Under the pieces are notes generated by a model that saw only the letters and a list, made by a program, of their open reading frames with translations, was not told where the DNA came from and ran no database searches. Shown piece by piece: positions 50,473-59,633 of a DNA stretch of 64,000 nucleotides; position 1 is the stretch's first letter, and the number at the start of each line of letters is the position of its first letter. A program made the position numbers and the translations under genes. The DNA is from Agromyces sp. Leaf222. Its GTDB lineage: Bacteria; Actinomycetota; Actinomycetes; Actinomycetales; Microbacteriaceae. The stretch lies in the NCBI RefSeq assembly GCF_001421565.1, contig NZ_LMKQ01000001.1, forward strand, positions 1,859,651 to 1,923,650, written 5' to 3'.

Positions 50473-52089
50473 CTAGCCGCGGCTCGCCGCAGCGACCTGC
50501 TCGGCCTGCGTCAGCACGCCACGGAGGCTCTCGAAGTAGCCGGCCACCGCGTCGCGCTCGATCTTGATCTGCGAGAGGCGGTCTTCAGCGTCGGCGACGA
50601 GCGCGCGAGTGCGCTCCTCGCCGTCGGCGATGAGCTTGCGGGCCTGCGTGTGCGCGGCGGCGATGCGCTCGCGCGCCTCGTCGTCGGCCTTGTCGCGGAG
50701 CTTCGCGATCTCGCCGCGGACCTCGGTCTCGAGGCGGTCGGCCTCGGCGCGGCTCTCGGCCGTGCGAGCGGTCGCCTCGGCGAGCTCGGCGTTCGCGTCC
50801 TCGAGGAACTTCTGCGTCTGCGAGGTCGCCTCCTGGTGGCTCGCGAGGAGCTCCTGCTCGGCCTCGTCGCGCTTGGTGGCGAGCTCGGCCTCGAGGTCGA
50901 GGTGCGCCTTCTCGATCTCACGGCGCATGCGGTTGACCTCGTGCGTGGTCTTCTTGCGCATCGACGTGAGCTGGTTGTCGAGGTCGATGCGGGACTGCTC
51001 GGACTCGGCGTCGAAGTCGGCGCGAGCCTGCTCCTGCTCGAGCGCGAGGTCGGCACGCATCTGCTCGAGGTCTGCGGCGTGCTTGGCCCGCAGGCGGTCG
51101 AGTTCGCTCTGCAGCTTCACGCGTGCGAGTTCGGCCTCGCGGGTGAGGTCGACGCTCGCCTGCTCGCGCTGCTGCTCGAGCTCGGCGCGGCTCGCCGCGA
51201 GTTCGCGGTCGAGGTCGGTGCGGGCCTGCTCGAGCTCGTGCACGAGCGCGGCGCGGCGCTCGGAGATCTCCGCCTCGAGTGCGGCACGACCCTCGTCGCT
51301 CTCGCGTTCGAGGTCGAGACGCGACTGCTCGGTCTCGGAGGCGAGGTCGATGCGCGCCTGCTCGGTCTCCTTCGCGAGCTCGGCGCGTGCGCGGTCGAGC
51401 TCGATCGCGACCTCGGCGCGGGTCTGCTCGGTCTCCTGCGTAAGTCCGGCAGCGGTCGCCCGCGCCTCGGACGCCTCGTTGTTTGCGGAGACGAGGATCT
51501 CGGACGCCTTGCGCTCGGCGCCGGCGATGGCGGCGGCCGCATCGCGCTTGCCGCTCGAACGGAGGTCGGCCGCCTCGGTCGTGGCCGCGCCGCGGATCGC
51601 CGCGGCATCCCGAGCGGCGTCGTTGCGCAGCTGCTCGCTCGACTCATGGGCGCGCGAGACCATGTCGTCGGCCTCGGCACGGGCGTTCTCGAGCATGCGG
51701 GCCGCCTGCGAGCGGGCCTCGGTGAGCGTGCGCTCGGCGAGCTCGTTCGCGTCGGAGCGAAGCAGGTGCACCTCGTCTTCGGCCGCGCGACGGAGCTTCT
51801 CGGCGTCGATGTCGGCCTGGGCGATGAGCCGCGTGGACTGCTCCTCGGCGACGCGCAGGGTGTTCTCGAGCTTGGTGCCGAGCCCCGAGAAGGTCGGGCT
51901 GCCGACCTCTTCGAGCTCTGCGCTCAGCTCTTCGATGCGCGCGAGCAGGCGCTTGTTCTCTTTCGACTGCTCTGCCAGCTGGTTGTTCGCGGTGATGACG
52001 TCACGACGAAGTCCGTTGATGTTCTTGTCGACTTCGTCTTTGTCGTATCCACGGAATACCTGCGTGAACTCGGTCTCTTCGACGGCCAA
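50473..52089 (-). CDS. Long coiled-coil DivIVA/FilP-like cytoskeletal protein
   Basis: 538 residues, almost entirely helical. The first 30 residues (FTQVFRGYDKDEVDKNINGLRRDV) are a DivIVA-type N-terminal motif. Residues 223-376 consist of 14 uninterrupted 11-residue repeats of form xRxDLxxExEQ, with two weaker repeats after. No membrane segment, no Cys, strongly charged. It resembles polar-growth scaffold proteins of actinobacteria (Scy/FilP/DivIVA relatives). Likely assembles filaments at poles or septa (inference). Confidence 0.82.
   Translation of the reverse strand: MAVEETEFTQVFRGYDKDEVDKNINGLRRDVITANNQLAEQSKENKRLLARIEELSAELEEVGSPTFSGLGTKLENTLRVAEEQSTRLIAQADIDAEKLRRAAEDEVHLLRSDANELAERTLTEARSQAARMLENARAEADDMVSRAHESSEQLRNDAARDAAAIRGAATTEAADLRSSGKRDAAAAIAGAERKASEILVSANNEASEARATAAGLTQETEQTRAEVAIELDRARAELAKETEQARIDLASETEQSRLDLERESDEGRAALEAEISERRAALVHELEQARTDLDRELAASRAELEQQREQASVDLTREAELARVKLQSELDRLRAKHAADLEQMRADLALEQEQARADFDAESEQSRIDLDNQLTSMRKKTTHEVNRMRREIEKAHLDLEAELATKRDEAEQELLASHQEATSQTQKFLEDANAELAEATARTAESRAEADRLETEVRGEIAKLRDKADDEARERIAAAHTQARKLIADGEERTRALVADAEDRLSQIKIERDAVAGYFESLRGVLTQAEQVAAASRG
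50962..51423 (-). repeat. Fourteen in-frame hendecad (33-bp) repeats
   Basis: Codons for residues 223-376 of the coiled-coil protein. Each 11-residue unit has Arg at position 2, Leu/Val/Phe/His at 5 and Glu-x-Glu-Gln near the end (for example ARAELAKETEQ, ARIDLASETEQ, SRLDLERESDE). No unit is interrupted. DNA copies are diverged, so it is an old, selected repeat rather than a recent expansion. Confidence 0.9.
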
Positions 52090-52291
52090 TTCTTCCTCCG
52101 GGCTCTGTCCCGCGTCGTGGGGGCTCGTGCGGGATCACATGATTCTACGGGTGCGCGAGGGCGTGTCGGTACGGGTGGTGGAGTGCATCCCCGCGTGACG
52201 GGTCGCGTCGCGGCGGAGCCGACTCTCAGGCTGATGTCGGTAGGCTTGGTTGTCTTTGTTCAATGCCGCCCAGAGCGGTACCGGAGGTAAC

Positions 52292-54298
52292 GTGCGATTC
52301 GTCTTCGCCATCCTGGCGTTCGCCGCCGCAGCCGTGATGATCGGATTCGGCATCGCGCAGCGCACGGTGTTCCTCGAACCCGACCGCGTCTCGCTGACGT
52401 CGACCACCGAGTCGGATGCCGCCTACGTCGTCGTCGAGCCGGGGGCGCTCGCCGCGCATCCGGGCAAGCAGACCCTGACCGTCGCCGGCCCAGACACGGT
52501 GTTCCTCGCCTACGGGCGGTTGAGCGACGTCGAGTCCTGGATCGGGGACGCCCCGTACGTCGCCGTCACCCACGACGCCGACGCCGGCGAGCTGTCCGCG
52601 ATCGACTCGCGTGACGCCGCGGGCGATGACGGCGATGCCGCCACCGAGGGCGACGGCGCAACCGACGGAGACGAGGGCGAGACCGACGCGTCGACCCGCC
52701 CGTCGCCGACCGAGACCCCGGCCCCGACGCCCGAGCCGACGCCGGCCGACGGCGATGCCACCGAGGACGATGCCGCCGACGCCGACGCGGCCGACGGCGA
52801 CGAACTGTTGAAGGTGGTGCCGGCGAACTCGCCGGTCGGCTCCGACCTGTGGCTCGACGAACTCTCGGGCGAGCGCAGCGTCACGACGACCATCGACGTG
52901 CCCGACGACATCGCGGTGCTGATCGCCTCCGACGGCACGAACCCGGCGCCGTCGCGCCTCACCATCACGTGGCCGCTCGACAATTCGACTCCGTGGGCCG
53001 GTCCGCTGCTGCTCGGCGGCGGCGTGCTGTTCCTCATCGGCATCGCGCTCGTGATCTCCGGATTCATGCACCACCGACGTTCGCGCGGCCCGCGCCGCAA
53101 CCTGCCGAAGGGTCGCATGGGCAGCGGCCCCAAGCCGGCGGAGCTCCGTCGCGGCCCGATGGGCGGCGGACGCCGTGCGATCGGGCGATCGAAGCGGGTC
53201 GCACTCGTGCCCGTGCTGCTCCTGCCAGCCCTCGCCCTCACGGCGTGCTCGCCCGACTACTGGCCGAGCTTCGACCAGCCGCCGGCGACGACCGCGCCAG
53301 CGACGACGGCCCCACCGGTCGAGCCCGCGGCGACCGACGACCCCGAAGCCGACGAGCCGGCCGCTGAGCCGCTCGTTCCCGCCGTCACCGTGCCGCAGAT
53401 GGAACGCATCATGGCGCGCGTGGCCGAGAGCACGGCAGCCGCCGACGAGGCGCTCGACGGCGACCTCGCGGCCGACCGGTTCACCGGCCCGGCCCTCGAG
53501 GCCCGCCGCGCGAACTACGCGATCCGCACGTCGCTGCCCGACCAGCCCGGCCCGGTTCCGGTTCCCGCGACGACGCCGACGCTGATCCTGCCGCAGCAGG
53601 TCGCGGGCTGGCCGGCGACCGGTCGAACGGTGCTCGTCATCGAGAAGGCCTCCGACGACCCGACCGTCGCGCCGACCGCGCTGTACCTGCAGCAGGCCTC
53701 GCCCCGCGAGAACTACAAGGTCGTCTACGCGATGGCCCTCGCCCCTGACGCCGACGTGCCCGAGGTGGCTCCGGCGAGCATCGGAGCGCCGCTGATCTCG
53801 CCCGAGTTCAAGGGCCTCGTCATGCAGCCCGACGAGGTCGGCGCGGCCTATGCCGACCTGCTGCTGAAGGGCGACGACTCCGCGTACGCCGAGTTCTTCG
53901 ACCCCGAGGGCGACCTCCTGCGCGAGCAGCTCGGCGTCGCCGGGCAGCAGGTCATCCGCGACGACCTGAAGGCGACATCGCCCACGGCCGACATCGCGTT
54001 CACGAACGCCGTCGGCGACGGGCCGACGATCGCCCTCGCGACGAACGACTCGGGCGCGCTCGTGACGGCGACCATCGAGCAGACCGAGAAGGTGACGCCC
54101 AACGACGGCGGCACGATCGGCTTCCAGGAGGGTGCGCCCGGCGCAGCCCTCTCGGGCTTCACCGGCAAGAGCGCGAAGGGCGTGCAGCGCATCATCGGCA
54201 TCCAGATGGTGTTCTACGTGCCCGCCGTCGGCTCAGACGAACAGATCCGACTCCTCGGGTGGTCCGAGGGACTCGTCGGCGCATCGGAGGTACCGTGA
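52292..54298 (+). CDS. Three-segment membrane protein with internal lipobox-like signal
   Basis: 668 residues from GTG with GGAGG 4-8 bp upstream. Membrane segment 1 at residues 2-22; extracytoplasmic part with an acidic and Pro/Thr linker (95-170); membrane segment 2 at 237-258; a basic cytoplasmic loop (260-302, RRSRGPRRN...RRAIGRSKR); a third segment with a lipobox-like LTAC (Cys319); then a 350-residue extracytoplasmic domain. It looks like two proteins joined: a membrane protein and a lipoprotein. Homologues I recall from Microbacteriaceae are misnamed glycosyltransferase; no such motif is present. Overlaps the thioredoxin gene (GTGA). Confidence 0.75.
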   Translation: MRFVFAILAFAAAAVMIGFGIAQRTVFLEPDRVSLTSTTESDAAYVVVEPGALAAHPGKQTLTVAGPDTVFLAYGRLSDVESWIGDAPYVAVTHDADAGELSAIDSRDAAGDDGDAATEGDGATDGDEGETDASTRPSPTETPAPTPEPTPADGDATEDDAADADAADGDELLKVVPANSPVGSDLWLDELSGERSVTTTIDVPDDIAVLIASDGTNPAPSRLTITWPLDNSTPWAGPLLLGGGVLFLIGIALVISGFMHHRRSRGPRRNLPKGRMGSGPKPAELRRGPMGGGRRAIGRSKRVALVPVLLLPALALTACSPDYWPSFDQPPATTAPATTAPPVEPAATDDPEADEPAAEPLVPAVTVPQMERIMARVAESTAAADEALDGDLAADRFTGPALEARRANYAIRTSLPDQPGPVPVPATTPTLILPQQVAGWPATGRTVLVIEKASDDPTVAPTALYLQQASPRENYKVVYAMALAPDADVPEVAPASIGAPLISPEFKGLVMQPDEVGAAYADLLLKGDDSAYAEFFDPEGDLLREQLGVAGQQVIRDDLKATSPTADIAFTNAVGDGPTIALATNDSGALVTATIEQTEKVTPNDGGTIGFQEGAPGAALSGFTGKSAKGVQRIIGIQMVFYVPAVGSDEQIRLLGWSEGLVGASEVP

Positions 54299-55245
54299 CC
54301 GATCCCACCCCCCACGCCGCGCTCCGCGGCGCCGTCGACCTCTCGTCGCTCGTGCAGCGTCCGCCCCAGGCGGGTGCACCGGCCGGCGCCGCACCGGCTG
54401 CGCCCGCGCCAGGTCAGGTCGTCTTCGCGACCGACGACCAGGGATTCCCGGCCGCGCTCGAGCTCTCGCGCACGGTTCCGGTCGTCGTGGCCGTGTGGGG
54501 TTCGTGGAGCGAGCCCTCGGTCGAGCTCGTCGCGACGCTCGACCGGCTCGTTCGCGCCCGTTCGGGTCGTCTGGTGCTCGCGACGGCCGACGCCGACCGC
54601 AGCCCGCAGCTCGTGCAGGCGTTCCAGGTGCAGTCGGTGCCGACGGTCGTCGCCGTGGTCGCAGGGCAGCCCGTCCCGCTGTTCGCGGGCGTCCAGCCCG
54701 ACGAGGTCATCGACCAGGTCTTCGACCAGCTCCTCGAGCTCGCGTCGCAGCACGGCGTGACCGGCTCGGTCGAGGCGACGGATGACGCGGGCGAGCCCGA
54801 TGCCGAGGCGCAGGCGCCCGCCGAGCCTCCGCTGCCGCCGCTTCATCAAGAGGCGTACGACGCGATCGAGCGCGGCGACTTCGACACGGCCGCCGCGACC
54901 TACCGCAAGGCGATCGCGCAGGACCCCCGCGACCAGATGGCCGTCGCGGGCCTCGCACAGGCGAACCTGCTCGGCCGCCTCAGCGGCAAGACGCTCGACG
55001 CGATCCGCAACGCGGCCGCAGCCGACCCCGACGACCTGTCTGCCCAGCTCGACGTCGCCGACCTCGACCTGTCGGGCGGACACGTCGACGACGCGTTCGA
55101 CCGGCTGCTCACGATGTTCGTGAAGCTCGACGCCGACCAGAAGAAGCTCGTGCGGGAGCGCCTCGTCGAGCTGTTCGAGGTCGTCGGAACCGAGGACCCC
55201 CGGGTCGCGGTCGCTCGCCGTCGACTCACGAACCTGCTGTTCTGA
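54295..55245 (+). CDS. Thioredoxin-fold/TPR protein lacking the CxxC motif (YbbN/CnoX-like)
   Basis: 316 residues from GTG overlapping the previous stop. A Pro/Ala-rich N-terminus, then a thioredoxin fold (VPVVVAVWGSWSEPSVELVATLDRL) in which the CxxC is replaced by SWSEPS, so it is redox-inactive. A C-terminal TPR-like region (EAYDAIERGDFDTAAATYRKAIAQDPRDQMAVAGLAQANLL ...) follows. The layout matches YbbN, called CnoX in E. coli, a holdase chaperone. Ends at a bidirectional terminator. Confidence 0.85.
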   Translation: MTDPTPHAALRGAVDLSSLVQRPPQAGAPAGAAPAAPAPGQVVFATDDQGFPAALELSRTVPVVVAVWGSWSEPSVELVATLDRLVRARSGRLVLATADADRSPQLVQAFQVQSVPTVVAVVAGQPVPLFAGVQPDEVIDQVFDQLLELASQHGVTGSVEATDDAGEPDAEAQAPAEPPLPPLHQEAYDAIERGDFDTAAATYRKAIAQDPRDQMAVAGLAQANLLGRLSGKTLDAIRNAAAADPDDLSAQLDVADLDLSGGHVDDAFDRLLTMFVKLDADQKKLVRERLVELFEVVGTEDPRVAVARRRLTNLLF

Positions 55246-55274
55246 GCGGTCCGACGTCAGCCGTACGCGGTGAT

Positions 55275-55311
55275 CGACGAAGGCCTCGCCGCATCGGCGA
55301 GGCCTTCGTCG
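55275..55311. terminator. Bidirectional terminator between the thioredoxin/TPR gene and glgB
   Basis: CGACGAAGGCCTCGCCG (55275-55291), loop CAT, exact reverse complement at 55295-55311. Seventeen-bp stem between two convergent genes; it can serve both, though U-tracts are short. Confidence 0.8.
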
Positions 55312-55331
55312 TCACGTCGGGGTGACGCCGT

Positions 55332-57536
55332 TCACTCCAGCGTGAACCAGACCGCGCCGAGCGGCGGCAGCGTGAACTCGGCCGAGGCGGGTCGCCCGGC
55401 CCATGGCGTCTCGGTCGCGTCGATCGCGCCGAGGTTGCCGACGCCGGATCCACCCCACTGCGCGGCATCCGAGTTCAGCACCTCGCGCCAGCGCCCCGCG
55501 ACGGGCAGGCCGAGGCGGACCCGTTCGTGCGGCACGCCGGCGAAGTTGACGACGCAGAGCAGCGGGCGGCGATCGCGGTCGTAGCGGAGGAATGCGACGA
55601 CGTTGAGCTGTGCGGCCCCGCCCTCGACCCATTCGAATCCGGCCGAGTCGTCGTCGAGCTGCCAGAGCGCGGAGTGCTCTCGGTAGACGCGGTTCAGGGC
55701 GCCGACGAACTCGGCGAGCTGCTTGTGGCTCGGCTGTTCAAGGATCCACCAGTCGAGGCCGCGTTCCTCGCTCCACTCGGAGAGCTGGCCGAACTCCTGG
55801 CCCATGAAGAGGAGCTGCTTGCCGGGGTGCGCCCACATGAACGAGAGGTAGGCGCGCACGTTGGCGAGCTGCTGCCAGTGGTCGCCCGGCATCTTGCGGA
55901 TCAGCGAGCCCTTGCCGTGCACGACCTCGTCGTGGCTGATCGGCAGCACGAAATGCTCGCTGAACGCATACAGGAACGAGAACGTGAGGTCGTGGTGGTG
56001 GTGCGAGCGGTACATCGGGTCCTTCGAGATGTACTGCAGGGTGTCGTGCATCCAGCCCATGTTCCACTTGTAGCCGAAGCCGAGGCCGCCGCTCGAGGTC
56101 GCGGCGGTGACCCCGGGGAACGACGTGGACTCCTCGGCGATCATGACGACGCCCGGGTTGCGCTTGTAGGCGGTGGCGCTGGCCTCCTGGAGGAATCCGA
56201 TGGCCTCGAGGTGCTCGCGCCCGCCGTGGATGTTCGGCAGCCACTCGCCGTCGGCGCGGGAGTAGTCGAGGTAGATCATCGAGGCGACGGCGTCGACGCG
56301 CAGGCCGTCGACGTGCATCTCCTCGAGCCAGAACAGCGCGTTCGCGACGAGGAAGTTGCGCACGCGCGGGTTGCCGTAGTCGAAGACGTACGTGCCCCAC
56401 TCCTTCTGCTCGCCGCGGCGGGGATCGGGGTGCTCGTAGAGCGCCTCGCCGTCGAAGCGTGCGAGCGCGAACGCGTCCTTCGGGAAGTGGCCGGGCACCC
56501 AGTCCATGATCACGCCGTAGCCGGCCCGGTGCAGGCGGTCGATGAGGTACTTGAGGTCGTCGGGGGAGCCGAACCGGCTGGTCACCGCGTAATAGCCGGT
56601 GACCTGGTAGCCCCACGATCCGCCGAACGGATGCTCCGCCAGCGGCATGAACTCGACGTGCGTGTAACCCAGCCAGCCGAGGTACTCGATGAGCTCGTCG
56701 GCGACGTCTCGGTAGCCGCGTCCGGGACGCCACGAGCCGAGGTGCATCTCGTAGATGCTCATGGGCAGTTCGTGCACGTTGGCGTGCGCCCGGCGCGAGA
56801 TCCACTCGCCGTCGCCCCACTCGTGGGTGGTGGTCGACACGATCGACCCGGTGGCGGGCGCGACCTCGGCCTGCCTGGCCATCGGGTCGGCCTTCATGAT
56901 CCACTCGCCGGAGGCCGTGAGGATCTCGAACTTGTAGACGGTGCCGGGATCGATGCCCGGCACGAACAGCTCCCAGACGCCGGAGGCGCCCATGCTGCGC
57001 ATGGCATGCGACGTGCCGTCCCAGCGGTTGAACCCGCCGACGACCCTCACGGCTCTGGCGCGCGGAGCCCACACCGTGAACGAGGTGCCGTCGAGGGAGC
57101 CGGTGATGCCCCAGTGCGCGCGGTGGTGCGCCCCGAGCACCCTCCAGAGCTCCTCATGCCGGCCCTCGCCGATCAGGTGCAGGTCGAGCTCGCCGATGCT
57201 CGGCGCGAACCGGTACGGCTCGTCGCTCGTCCAGTCGTCTTCACCGTAGACGGCGCGGATGCGGTAGTCGCGTGGCGCGTCGTCGGCGACGCCGGCCCAG
57301 ATGCCGTGCCCGACGTGCTGCAGGGGCAGGGCGGGGGCGCCGTCGAACACGGCCTCGACCGTGTCGGCGAGGGGACGGCGGGTTCGGATCACCGTCTGCG
57401 CCGCGACATCCGCTCGCTCGGGATGCAGCGGATGCTGGCCGAGCACCGAATGCGGATCGGCGTGGCGGCCCTCGGCGACCGCGAGCAGCACGTCGTCGGC
57501 GACGGCCGGACCCGTCTGCGGCGCGCGCTCAGACAT
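55332..57536 (-). CDS. glgB: 1,4-alpha-glucan branching enzyme
   Basis: 734 residues. N-terminal CBM48-type domains, then the GH13 barrel: YTHVEFMPLAEHPFGGSWGYQVTGYYA, nucleophile Asp in DGLRVDAVASMIYLDYSR, Glu in VVMIAEESTSFPG, third acidic residue in PISHDEVVHGKGSL. Ends with a GH13 C-terminal beta domain. It makes alpha-1,6 branches. Its start overlaps the glgE stop by 8 bp, so glgE-glgB are co-translated, as in the GlgE pathway of mycobacteria. Confidence 0.97.
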   Translation of the reverse strand: MSERAPQTGPAVADDVLLAVAEGRHADPHSVLGQHPLHPERADVAAQTVIRTRRPLADTVEAVFDGAPALPLQHVGHGIWAGVADDAPRDYRIRAVYGEDDWTSDEPYRFAPSIGELDLHLIGEGRHEELWRVLGAHHRAHWGITGSLDGTSFTVWAPRARAVRVVGGFNRWDGTSHAMRSMGASGVWELFVPGIDPGTVYKFEILTASGEWIMKADPMARQAEVAPATGSIVSTTTHEWGDGEWISRRAHANVHELPMSIYEMHLGSWRPGRGYRDVADELIEYLGWLGYTHVEFMPLAEHPFGGSWGYQVTGYYAVTSRFGSPDDLKYLIDRLHRAGYGVIMDWVPGHFPKDAFALARFDGEALYEHPDPRRGEQKEWGTYVFDYGNPRVRNFLVANALFWLEEMHVDGLRVDAVASMIYLDYSRADGEWLPNIHGGREHLEAIGFLQEASATAYKRNPGVVMIAEESTSFPGVTAATSSGGLGFGYKWNMGWMHDTLQYISKDPMYRSHHHHDLTFSFLYAFSEHFVLPISHDEVVHGKGSLIRKMPGDHWQQLANVRAYLSFMWAHPGKQLLFMGQEFGQLSEWSEERGLDWWILEQPSHKQLAEFVGALNRVYREHSALWQLDDDSAGFEWVEGGAAQLNVVAFLRYDRDRRPLLCVVNFAGVPHERVRLGLPVAGRWREVLNSDAAQWGGSGVGNLGAIDATETPWAGRPASAEFTLPPLGAVWFTLE

Positions 57537-59550
57537 TCGGCACCCGCACGACGTGCAGGATGTGGGCGGGACGCGTGAACGCGTCGAGCCGCACGTAGTT
57601 CGAGTCGCCCCAGTCCCATCGGTGCCCTGTCACGAGGTCTTCGACGGTGAAGCGCGCGCCGGGTGCGAGCCCGATGGTCTCGAGGTCGAGGTGCACGGTG
57701 GTCTCCCTCACGGAGTGGGGATCCACGTTCGCGATGACGATGATCGTGTCGTCGAGGCCGTCGGGCGTGAAGCGGCCCTCGAGGTGCTTCGAGTACACGA
57801 GCACGGCGTCGTCGTCGCTGGCGTGGAACCTGATGTTGCGCAGCTGCCCGAGCGCGGGGTGGGCGGAACGGATGCCGTTCAGGATGCCGAGGTAGAGGCC
57901 GAGCGAACGGCCCTCGGCCTCTGCGGCGGCGAAGTCGCGCGGCTTGTACTCGAACTTCTCGTTGTCGATGGCCTCTTCGGCACCGGGGCGCGCGACGGAT
58001 TCGAAGAGCTCGAAGCCCGAGTAGACGCCCCAGTTCGGCGCGGCGGTCGCGGCGATCGTCGCCCGCACGGTGAAGGCCGCCGGGCCGCCGAACTGCAGGT
58101 ACTCGGTGAGGATGTCCGGCGTGTTCACGAACAGGTTCGGGCGCATGAAGTCGGCCGTCTCCTGCGAGACGCTCGTGAGGAACTCCTCGAGCTCCTCCTT
58201 CGTGTTGCGCCAGGTGAAGTACGAGTACGACTGCTGGAACCCGACCATTGCGAGCGCCTGCATCATCGAGGGCCTGGTGAAGGCCTCGGCGAGGAACACC
58301 ACGTCGGGGTCGGTCGCGTTGATGTCGCCGATGATCCGCTCCCAGAACGCGAGCGGCTTCGTGTGGGGGTTGTCGACCCTGAAGATGCGCACGCCCTGCT
58401 TCATCCAGTGCCGGATGACGCGCTCGACCTCGACGAGGATGCCCTCGGGGTCGAGGTCGAAGTTGACGGGGTAGATGTCCTGGTACTTCTTCGGCGGGTT
58501 CTCGGCGAAGCGGATGCTGCCGTCGGGCAGCACGGTGAACCACTCGGGATGCTCGGCGACCCACGGGTGGTCGGGGGAGGCCTGCAGTGCGAGGTCGAGG
58601 GCGACCTCGATGCCGAGCGCGTTCGCCCGGCGCACGAAGGCGCGGAAGTCGGCGAGCGTGCCGAGGTCGGGATGCACTGCGTCGTGACCGCCGGCCGTGC
58701 CGTCGGCGAGGGGGCCGCCGATCGCCCACGGCGACCCGGGATCGCCCGGCGCCGGGTCGAGCGTGTTGTTCGGCCCCTTGCGGTTCGTCACGCCGATCGG
58801 GTGGATCGGCGGCAGGTAGAGCACGTCGAAGCCCATGGCCGCGACGCCGTCGAGCCGCTTGGCCGCCGTGCGGAACGTGCCCGACTTCCAGACACCGTTC
58901 CGCTGCCGCCGCGCGCCCTCCGAGCGGGGGAAGAACTCGTACCAGGAGCCGACGCCCGCGCGCCGGCGCTCGACGAGAATCGTGTGCTCGTCGGAGTCGG
59001 TCGCGAGCAGCGCGAGCGGCCGCGTCTCGAACTCGGCGAGCGCCGGGTCGTCGACGAGCGCACGCCGGACGGCGACGGATGCCGCGGTGTCGCGCAGGTG
59101 CGACGAGATCGCCGTCAGCCGCTTGCGCACCGTGGCCGGCCGCGCCTTCTCGGCGACGGCCCGGTCGAGCAGGCGTGCGCCGATCTCGAACATCAGCTCG
59201 ACATCCACTCCCGCGTCGATCTTCAGCGCGGCGTCGTGACGCCACGTGGCGATCTCGTCGTCGAAGCCGGTGACGCGCCAGTGCCACTCGCCGACCTCGT
59301 CGAGACGGACCTTCGCCTCCCACCGGTCGGTTCCGGGCGCGGTGAGCGTCATGCGCTCGCGCCGTTCGACGCCGGACGGGGCGGTGATCACGAGCATCGC
59401 GCCGACCTGGTCGTGCCCCTCGCGGAACACGTTCGCGCGGAACGGCACCACCTCGCCCTCGAACGCCTTCGGATGCCAGCGAGGATCGGGCACGGCGGGG
59501 GAGAGCCGGGTGACGGGGATACGACCGGCGCGAACGGTACGGGTGCTCAC
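57529..59550 (-). CDS. glgE: Alpha-1,4-glucan:maltose-1-phosphate maltosyltransferase GlgE
   Basis: 673 residues from GTG at 59550. N-terminal DUF3416 domain, then a GH13_3 barrel: FDVLYLPPIHPIGVTNRKGPNNTL, GVRIFRVDNPHTKP with nucleophile Asp, VVFLAEAFTRPSMM with the acid Glu and GFQQSYSYFTWRNTKEEL. These are GlgE signatures. It elongates alpha-glucan from maltose-1-phosphate, which TreS-Pep2 or GlgM must supply; neither is next to it here. A minus-strand TACGGT (59563-59558) ends 7 bp before GTG, so the mRNA is probably leaderless. Confidence 0.95.
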   Translation of the reverse strand: MSTRTVRAGRIPVTRLSPAVPDPRWHPKAFEGEVVPFRANVFREGHDQVGAMLVITAPSGVERRERMTLTAPGTDRWEAKVRLDEVGEWHWRVTGFDDEIATWRHDAALKIDAGVDVELMFEIGARLLDRAVAEKARPATVRKRLTAISSHLRDTAASVAVRRALVDDPALAEFETRPLALLATDSDEHTILVERRRAGVGSWYEFFPRSEGARRQRNGVWKSGTFRTAAKRLDGVAAMGFDVLYLPPIHPIGVTNRKGPNNTLDPAPGDPGSPWAIGGPLADGTAGGHDAVHPDLGTLADFRAFVRRANALGIEVALDLALQASPDHPWVAEHPEWFTVLPDGSIRFAENPPKKYQDIYPVNFDLDPEGILVEVERVIRHWMKQGVRIFRVDNPHTKPLAFWERIIGDINATDPDVVFLAEAFTRPSMMQALAMVGFQQSYSYFTWRNTKEELEEFLTSVSQETADFMRPNLFVNTPDILTEYLQFGGPAAFTVRATIAATAAPNWGVYSGFELFESVARPGAEEAIDNEKFEYKPRDFAAAEAEGRSLGLYLGILNGIRSAHPALGQLRNIRFHASDDDAVLVYSKHLEGRFTPDGLDDTIIVIANVDPHSVRETTVHLDLETIGLAPGARFTVEDLVTGHRWDWGDSNYVRLDAFTRPAHILHVVRVPNV

Positions 59551-59557
59551 GTGAACG

Positions 59558-59563
59558 ACCGTA
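59558..59563 (-). promoter_or_regulatory. -10 box (TACGGT, minus strand) for glgE-glgB
   Basis: It ends 7 bp before the GTG of glgE, the leaderless spacing. It lies in the 83-bp region shared with the divergent glgP promoter. Confidence 0.4.
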
Positions 59564-59621
59564 GCGCGGAAATGCCCCGCCCGAGCGCCCCGACGTTCAC
59601 ACATTCGACATGCACGGCACG

Positions 59622-59627
59622 TAGGTT
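59622..59627 (+). promoter_or_regulatory. -10 box (TAGGTT) for glgP
   Basis: TAGGTT ends 6 bp before GTG 59634; no Shine-Dalgarno, so a leaderless transcript is likely. Confidence 0.45.
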
Positions 59628-59633
59628 GGTGCC

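Noticed and set aside
50962..51423. The hendecad region as a recent DNA tandem repeat
   Set aside because: The units are conserved at protein level but diverged at DNA level, so it is not a recent expansion.
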